Positions 60,250-64,000 of a DNA stretch of 64,000 nt are shown here, in pieces. The notes under the pieces were generated by a model. That model was given only the letters and a program-made list of their open reading frames with translations. It was not told the DNA's origin and did no database searches. Source of the DNA: Cohaesibacter gelatinilyticus. GTDB lineage: Bacteria > Pseudomonadota > Alphaproteobacteria > Rhizobiales > Cohaesibacteraceae. The position numbers and the translations under genes are program-made. Location: the NCBI RefSeq assembly GCF_900215605.1, contig NZ_OBEL01000002.1:620001-684000 (forward strand), written 5' to 3'. The stretch's first letter is position 1; each line of letters begins with the position of its first letter.

Positions 60250-61245
60250 ATGACTAAAGTGACATTGATTGATGTTGGACGGGAGGCTGGCGTTAGCGCA
60301 ATCACGGTTTCCCGGGCGTTGCGCTCACCGGAAAAAGTCTCCGATTCTTTGCGCGCCAAGGTCGAAGCGGCTGTGCGTAAATTGGGATATGTGCCCAATC
60401 AATCGGCCTCGGCTCTGGCCTCCAGCGAGACCAATTCCATCGTTGTCATGATCCCGTCCATGTCGAACCATGTGTTCACCGACGTCTTGCGCGGCATTGA
60501 AGATGCCCTCAAAGACACCCGCATCACATTGCAGATCGGCAACACCGGCTATGACCCGCTGGAAGAAGAACGCATCCTGCGCTCCTTTTTGAACCCAGCC
60601 CCCAAAGGCGTCATTCTGGCGGGCATCGAACAAACGGACGAGACCCGATCCATGCTCGCCAATATCGGCGTGCCTGTGGTGCAAATCATGGATTTGAGCG
60701 ATGCCCCCATCGGCAAGATTGTGGGCTTTTCGCATGAGAAAGCCGCCATGTCCGCCGTGCAGCATCTGCTCGATCAGGGCTATCAAAAAATCGGATTTCT
60801 GGGAGCGCAAATGGATCCGCGTTCACAAAAGCGTCTGGCAGGTTTCAAACGGACTTTGCAAAATGCGGACTTGCTGGATGAGCAAGCCATTGTGGTGACC
60901 AATCGCCCATCAGATGTGCGTACCGGCTCAAATCTCTATGGCAAGCTGATGCAGCAATATCCGGAATGCGACGCCATTTTCTGCAACAACGATGACATGG
61001 CCCTCGGCGTGCTGTTCGAATGCCAGCGGCGGGGCATCAACATCCCCCGCGATTTCGGCCTTTGCGGCTTCAACGATCTGGGCGTCACCGCCGAATGCGT
61101 GCCAACCATTTCCACGGTTCAAACCCCACTGTTCGAGATAGGCCAAACCGCAGGCACCATCCTGCTCAAAGGGCTGGAACAATATCCCGAAGACACAATA
61201 GATTTAGGCTTCGCCGTCGCCCCTCGCGAAAGCTCACGAAAGTGA
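60250..61245 (+). CDS. LacI family regulator, GntR-like
   Basis: 331 residues. HTH at 1-50: MTKVTLIDVGREAGVSAITV, SRALRSPEKVSDSLRAKVEA with the hinge VPNQSASALASSETNSIVVM. The periplasmic-binding-like core includes GVILAGIEQTDETRSMLANI, PVVQIMDLSDAPIGKIVGFS and FCNNDDMALGVLFECQRRGI. Closely matches GntR-type gluconate repressors of the LacI family by gene context and motif spelling. Divergent from gntK-dctPQM; the palindrome at 60174-60193 is its likely site. Confidence 0.87.
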   Translation: MTKVTLIDVGREAGVSAITVSRALRSPEKVSDSLRAKVEAAVRKLGYVPNQSASALASSETNSIVVMIPSMSNHVFTDVLRGIEDALKDTRITLQIGNTGYDPLEEERILRSFLNPAPKGVILAGIEQTDETRSMLANIGVPVVQIMDLSDAPIGKIVGFSHEKAAMSAVQHLLDQGYQKIGFLGAQMDPRSQKRLAGFKRTLQNADLLDEQAIVVTNRPSDVRTGSNLYGKLMQQYPECDAIFCNNDDMALGVLFECQRRGINIPRDFGLCGFNDLGVTAECVPTISTVQTPLFEIGQTAGTILLKGLEQYPEDTIDLGFAVAPRESSRK

Positions 61246-61263
61246 GCTGCCTACAAACAGCAC

Positions 61264-61839
61264 TCACGCATATTCGTGGCAGATCAGATCGGCTTCTTCG
61301 GGCTGAAGGGCCAGATTGAGCAAGGTGCAATAGCCGCCCTCGCCTTGGCTGTTGGCAGCGTTCTTGTGATAGCGGCAATCCTTACAAAGGCCAAAAGCGC
61401 GGCCTTCCCGGCGGCTGATCACATCGCGCAGGCTCTGGGTCAGCACCCCTTCCAACAGCTTACAATCCTCCGATGGCAAATTTTTGAGCGCCTCGATCAG
61501 ATCAGACGGTTGCTGCACGAGCTCCCGGCCCGTTTGCGTCAATTCATAGGAAATGCTGCGCCGATCTTCCTGAGAGCGATGCTCTTCGACAAACCCCTTG
61601 CGCGCCAGGGTCTTGAGTGTTTGGGACATGGTGCCACGGGTGGTGCCCAGATAGTCGGCCACATGGCTGGGCGCATGGGAAAAGCGATTGGAACGAAGCA
61701 GATAATCCAGCGCTGACATCTGCGCAGGATTGACCTGATCACTCCAGCGTTCAGACGCAATCAGCCTCCCCAGCCGATCAATCAGCGCCAGAATTTGCCG
61801 AAATCTTTGGTCCTTGTCACTGGTTGAGCGCGTGGTCAC
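61264..61839 (-). CDS. MarR family regulator with four-cysteine C-terminal tail
   Basis: 191 residues. Winged-helix MarR core (RFSHAPSHVADYLGTTRGTM, SQTLKTLARKGFVEEHRSQE, DRRSISYELTQTGRELVQQP). The last 45 residues carry Cys152-x2-Cys155-x15-Cys171-x15-Cys187 (FGLCKDCRYHKNAANSQGEG, GYCTLLNLALQPEEADLICH), a pattern suited to binding an iron-sulfur cluster, zinc or heme, or to thiol sensing. Such a tail is unusual in MarR. It diverges from the His-rich exported protein and the redoxin, and a repeat of ATCGAGTCGA motifs lies between. Confidence 0.82.
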   Translation of the reverse strand: MTTRSTSDKDQRFRQILALIDRLGRLIASERWSDQVNPAQMSALDYLLRSNRFSHAPSHVADYLGTTRGTMSQTLKTLARKGFVEEHRSQEDRRSISYELTQTGRELVQQPSDLIEALKNLPSEDCKLLEGVLTQSLRDVISRREGRAFGLCKDCRYHKNAANSQGEGGYCTLLNLALQPEEADLICHEYA

Positions 61840-61897
61840 GATTGGTCCTTTTTCCTTCTAATCCCCTCTTATAGCGAGTCGATATTATAAACGCAAT

Positions 61898-61945
61898 AGT
61901 ATCGAGTCGAAACTTTTTTCTTGATTTTAGTTTCGAGTCGATACT
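61898..61945. promoter_or_regulatory. Inverted ATCGAGTCGA repeats upstream of the His-rich exported protein
   Basis: AGTATCGAGTCGAAACT (61898-61914) and AGTTTCGAGTCGATACT (61929-61945) form an inverted repeat with one mismatch at the centre of each arm; a further GCGAGTCGATA lies at 61874. Probable MarR operators; they lie between the MarR start at 61839 and the target start at 61991. Confidence 0.6.
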
Positions 61946-61990
61946 AAATAGAATGCATTCTTCCTCCCTCAAACTGTTTGGAGTATCGAA

Positions 61991-62764
61991 ATGCCCATGA
62001 AATCTCTCTCCCTCGCCTTAGCTCTGCTTGCCGGATCCAGTCTTTCAGTCAGCGCTGGCGGACAAGGGGATCACTCCCATTCCCACGCCATCAATCAGAA
62101 AGGCGCGGTCACCTCCGATGCCGACACATCCAAAGTCGCCGCCTTTGACATTCTGGCCGCTCACGTCCATCGCAAGGGCCGGGTCGTGACCTTTCACATG
62201 ACCACAAATGGCATTGCGGGTAGTGAAAAACCAACGCCCGCAGGCTCCCTTGGTGGTGCTCCTGTGCTGTCCTACGTCTGGCCAACGTCGCTTGATCCGT
62301 CCGCTGTGGGCTTCGAAGGCAAAACCGGCATTCTGGCGCTGGCCGCAACCAGTCATCCGGACTTTGACGACACCCCATTCATTGACGAAAATGGCGATGG
62401 TGATCTGACCAATGATGGCGAGCAATGGCATAGCCACTGGGTGGTGCTGACGCCCAATGAGGCCTGTGGCAAGAATGCCCTCTCCGTTCGCGACATCCCC
62501 GAAGGCCAGACACCAAAGATGCCGGCCACCTGGCCGGGCTTGCCGCTTTTCATCGACAGCCCCGGCTTCTCTCCCGTCTTTGACGGACCGGAAATCGCCA
62601 TCAATGTCGCCTTTGCCGACAACAATGTACTGGACAATCTGTCCTATGACGGAGTGACGGCAGCGCTGCGCGTCAATGCCAATGTCCATAGCCCGCTTCT
62701 ATGCGTCACCAATGTCTTTGATGTTGCCTCAGGCGATCTGAGCCTGCCCGGGAAGCTGAACTAA
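61991..62764 (+). CDS. Exported His-rich protein of unknown family
   Basis: 257 residues. Signal peptide MPMKSLSLALALLAGSSLSV, then SAGGQGDHSHSHAINQKGAV, a short histidine-rich stretch that could bind metal. Later an EF-hand-like loop DENGDGDLTNDGE occurs (about residues 134-146), and C-terminal sequence is all-beta (AFADNNVLDNLSYDGVTAAL). I do not recognise the family. ATG 61991 has GGAG 9 bp upstream. It precedes the redoxin by 133 bp on the same strand. Confidence 0.72.
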   Translation: MPMKSLSLALALLAGSSLSVSAGGQGDHSHSHAINQKGAVTSDADTSKVAAFDILAAHVHRKGRVVTFHMTTNGIAGSEKPTPAGSLGGAPVLSYVWPTSLDPSAVGFEGKTGILALAATSHPDFDDTPFIDENGDGDLTNDGEQWHSHWVVLTPNEACGKNALSVRDIPEGQTPKMPATWPGLPLFIDSPGFSPVFDGPEIAINVAFADNNVLDNLSYDGVTAALRVNANVHSPLLCVTNVFDVASGDLSLPGKLN

Positions 62765-62897
62765 ACCTCGGTGCAAATGCGCACCCGGTCGTAGCGCCTT
62801 CCCCCTTACACCCAACGCGCATTTGCATCTGGCGGGGCTGCCATCAGCCCTGCTATCCATTTACCAGAGACAGCCATGCAAAACATGGAGCCAAGCC

Positions 62898-63479
62898 ATG
62901 ATCATCGCCGAAAAAGCCCGCCCTGCCCCAGACTGGCAAGTCAGCCGCTGGTTCAACAGCTCCAAAGCCCTGCAAGTCGGCGACTTTGCAGGCAAGGTCA
63001 TTGTGCTGGAAGCCTTTCAAATGCTTTGCCCGGGCTGCATCTATTATGGCCTGCCGATGGCCCAGAAAATCACCAGCCATTTCAAACCGGAAGATGTCGC
63101 GGTGATTGGCCTGCATACGGTGTTTGAACATCACCACGCCATGGGGCCGGAAGCATTGGAGGTGTTCCTGAAGGAATATCGCATCACCTTCCCCGTCGGT
63201 GTCGATGAAAAGGGAGACGATGCCATGCCCCGCACCATGGAGGCTTATCATATGCAGGGAACGCCCAGCACCATATTGATTGATGCGCAAGGGCGCTATC
63301 GAACCCGCTATTTCGGCACAGTGGAAGACATGCGCATCGCCGCCGACATCACCAAGCTCATAGCCGAGCGCGATGCAAATCTGGCGATGAATGAGGAAGA
63401 AACTTTCACATCAGACGCAGCAGATCTTATCGGAGCAACGAACGATCAATGCACCGATGAAGGCTGCAAACTGCCCTGA
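62898..63479 (+). CDS. Redoxin/TlpA-like thiol protein
   Basis: 193 residues of the thioredoxin fold: FAGKVIVLEAFQMLCPGCIY with a CPGC active site, DVAVIGLHTVFEHHHAMGPE, GTPSTILIDAQGRYRTRYFG (cis-proline region TPST). The C-terminus adds NDQCTDEGCKLP, a second CxxxxC pair. No signal peptide is evident at ATG 62898, which follows GGAG by 8 bp; a longer upstream frame to 62823 is less likely. Probable peroxidase or thiol-disulfide role. With the MarR protein and the His-rich exported protein it may make one redox-response unit. Confidence 0.78.
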   Translation: MIIAEKARPAPDWQVSRWFNSSKALQVGDFAGKVIVLEAFQMLCPGCIYYGLPMAQKITSHFKPEDVAVIGLHTVFEHHHAMGPEALEVFLKEYRITFPVGVDEKGDDAMPRTMEAYHMQGTPSTILIDAQGRYRTRYFGTVEDMRIAADITKLIAERDANLAMNEEETFTSDAADLIGATNDQCTDEGCKLP

Positions 63480-63691
63480 TAATTGGTCCGGCAAAACATG
63501 GCGAGAAGGATAGAAGCCATCTCCTGCCGGACCGCCCAACCCACCCCGGGAAACTGTCGCATAAGAGAGGGTGGGCCTGGTTTCATGATCTGGTCAATAA
63601 GGAAGGAAGAGACAAAACCGGATCGTTCACGGAAGGCAAGCAAGGCCTGAACCGGCGTGCCGGTCCAGCCCCTGCTCGCTGTCACGCTTCT

Positions 63692-64000
63692 TTAAGATGC
63701 AGGAAGCAGGACCTTGTCGATCACATGGATGACACCGTTGGACTGTTTCACATCAGCGATGGTCACGGTGGCAACACCGCCCTTTTCGTCCTTGATCTGA
63801 ATCTTGCCTTTCTTCTGCATCACGGTGAATTTGCAGCCACCCACAGTCTTGACAATATGAGCACCACCATCATCGGCGATCATCTTCTTGATTGCGCCGG
63901 ACAAGGCCTTGGTGGAAACCACATGGCAAGTCAGGATCTTGGTCAGCATTTTCTTGTTTTCTGGCTTCAGCAAGGTCTCGACGGTACCTTTTGGCAGAGC
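63692..64000 (-). CDS. Fasciclin-domain protein (partial, 5' end beyond window)
   Basis: 103 codons of the minus strand continuing past position 64000. ALPKGTVETLLKPENKKMLT, LTKILTCHVVSTKALSGAIK, GCKFTVMQKKGKIQIKDEKG, VTIADVKQSNGVIHVIDKVL match the second half of a FAS1 domain, including the conserved YHVV-type H2 motif and the NGVIHVIDKVLLP end. Internal TTG/ATG codons are not the real start. Usually an exported adhesion protein. Confidence 0.85.
   Translation of the reverse strand, partial: ALPKGTVETLLKPENKKMLTKILTCHVVSTKALSGAIKKMIADDGGAHIVKTVGGCKFTVMQKKGKIQIKDEKGGVATVTIADVKQSNGVIHVIDKVLLPAS

Overview
The window looks like a chromosomal segment of a marine alphaproteobacterium, probably in or near the Hyphomicrobiales and resembling Cohaesibacter-like bacteria. 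The grounds are an FrcBC-type sugar transporter, betaine and TRAP uptake systems, a cupin related to DMSP lyases, RIME-like palindromic intergenic repeats, and dense operons with ATGA overlaps. The taxonomic call is inference. I see no rRNA, tRNA, CRISPR array, phage or complete insertion sequence.

Layout. 1-3552: FrcBC-like sugar ABC transporter with a divergent ROK repressor; a small 160-bp inverted-repeat element sits between frcB and frcC. 3590-6635: MATE exporter, an ArsR/SRPBCC pair and an orphan ClpP. 6775-16708: two converging catabolic and uptake operons, one encoding acyl-CoA ligase, DMSP-lyase-like cupin, FadB-like enzyme and thiolase, the other a ProXWV-type betaine transporter, with a LysR regulator between them. 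17288-24494: two LysE exporters, a truncated EamA gene, a phosphatase, an SDR, an ECF42-type sigma factor operon (SRPBCC, DGPF/YciI, sigma), an ATP-grasp protein and a VOC protein. 24755-31241: an unrecognised membrane protein, SDR/MerR, a Crp-like regulator with a membrane protein and a quinone-oxidoreductase-like enzyme, and a GNAT protein. 31254-38219: LysR/FrmA formaldehyde detoxification, a HAD phosphatase, a TetR-regulated NAD(P)-binding protein, an MFS exporter with an Rrf2 regulator. 38321-45010: a four-gene envelope operon (VWA, SH3, two unknown exported proteins) facing a membrane-tethered HTH-YARHG protein. 45030-47788: a NAD-kinase-like protein and an SPFH protein transcribed away from an NrtR-type Nudix regulator. 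47890-53331: exported SH3 protein, azoreductase, SDR, SnoaL-like protein, LysR, AraC and two small ABM-like proteins. 53495-56037: a Kef-type antiporter with its oxidoreductase subunit. 56427-61245: gntK-dctPQM with a LacI regulator, probably gluconate or sugar-acid use. 61264-64000: a MarR regulator with a four-cysteine tail, a His-rich exported protein, a redoxin, and a fasciclin-domain gene cut by the window end.

The most interesting stretches are three. (1) The cupin/CoA-ligase/beta-oxidation/betaine-transporter cluster could degrade a longer sulfonium or betaine osmolyte such as gonyol. (2) The NrtR/SPFH/NAD-kinase-like module has three regularly spaced GTGT-N7-ACAC operators. (3) The VWA/SH3 envelope operon is paired with a transmembrane HTH-YARHG protein. 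Two palindromic repeat families recur through the window: a RIME-like AAAAGT...ACTTTT repeat, and a CCCTCTCCCCCTCCC hairpin, usually with a GGTACC-like centre. In two places they are joined as one composite element.
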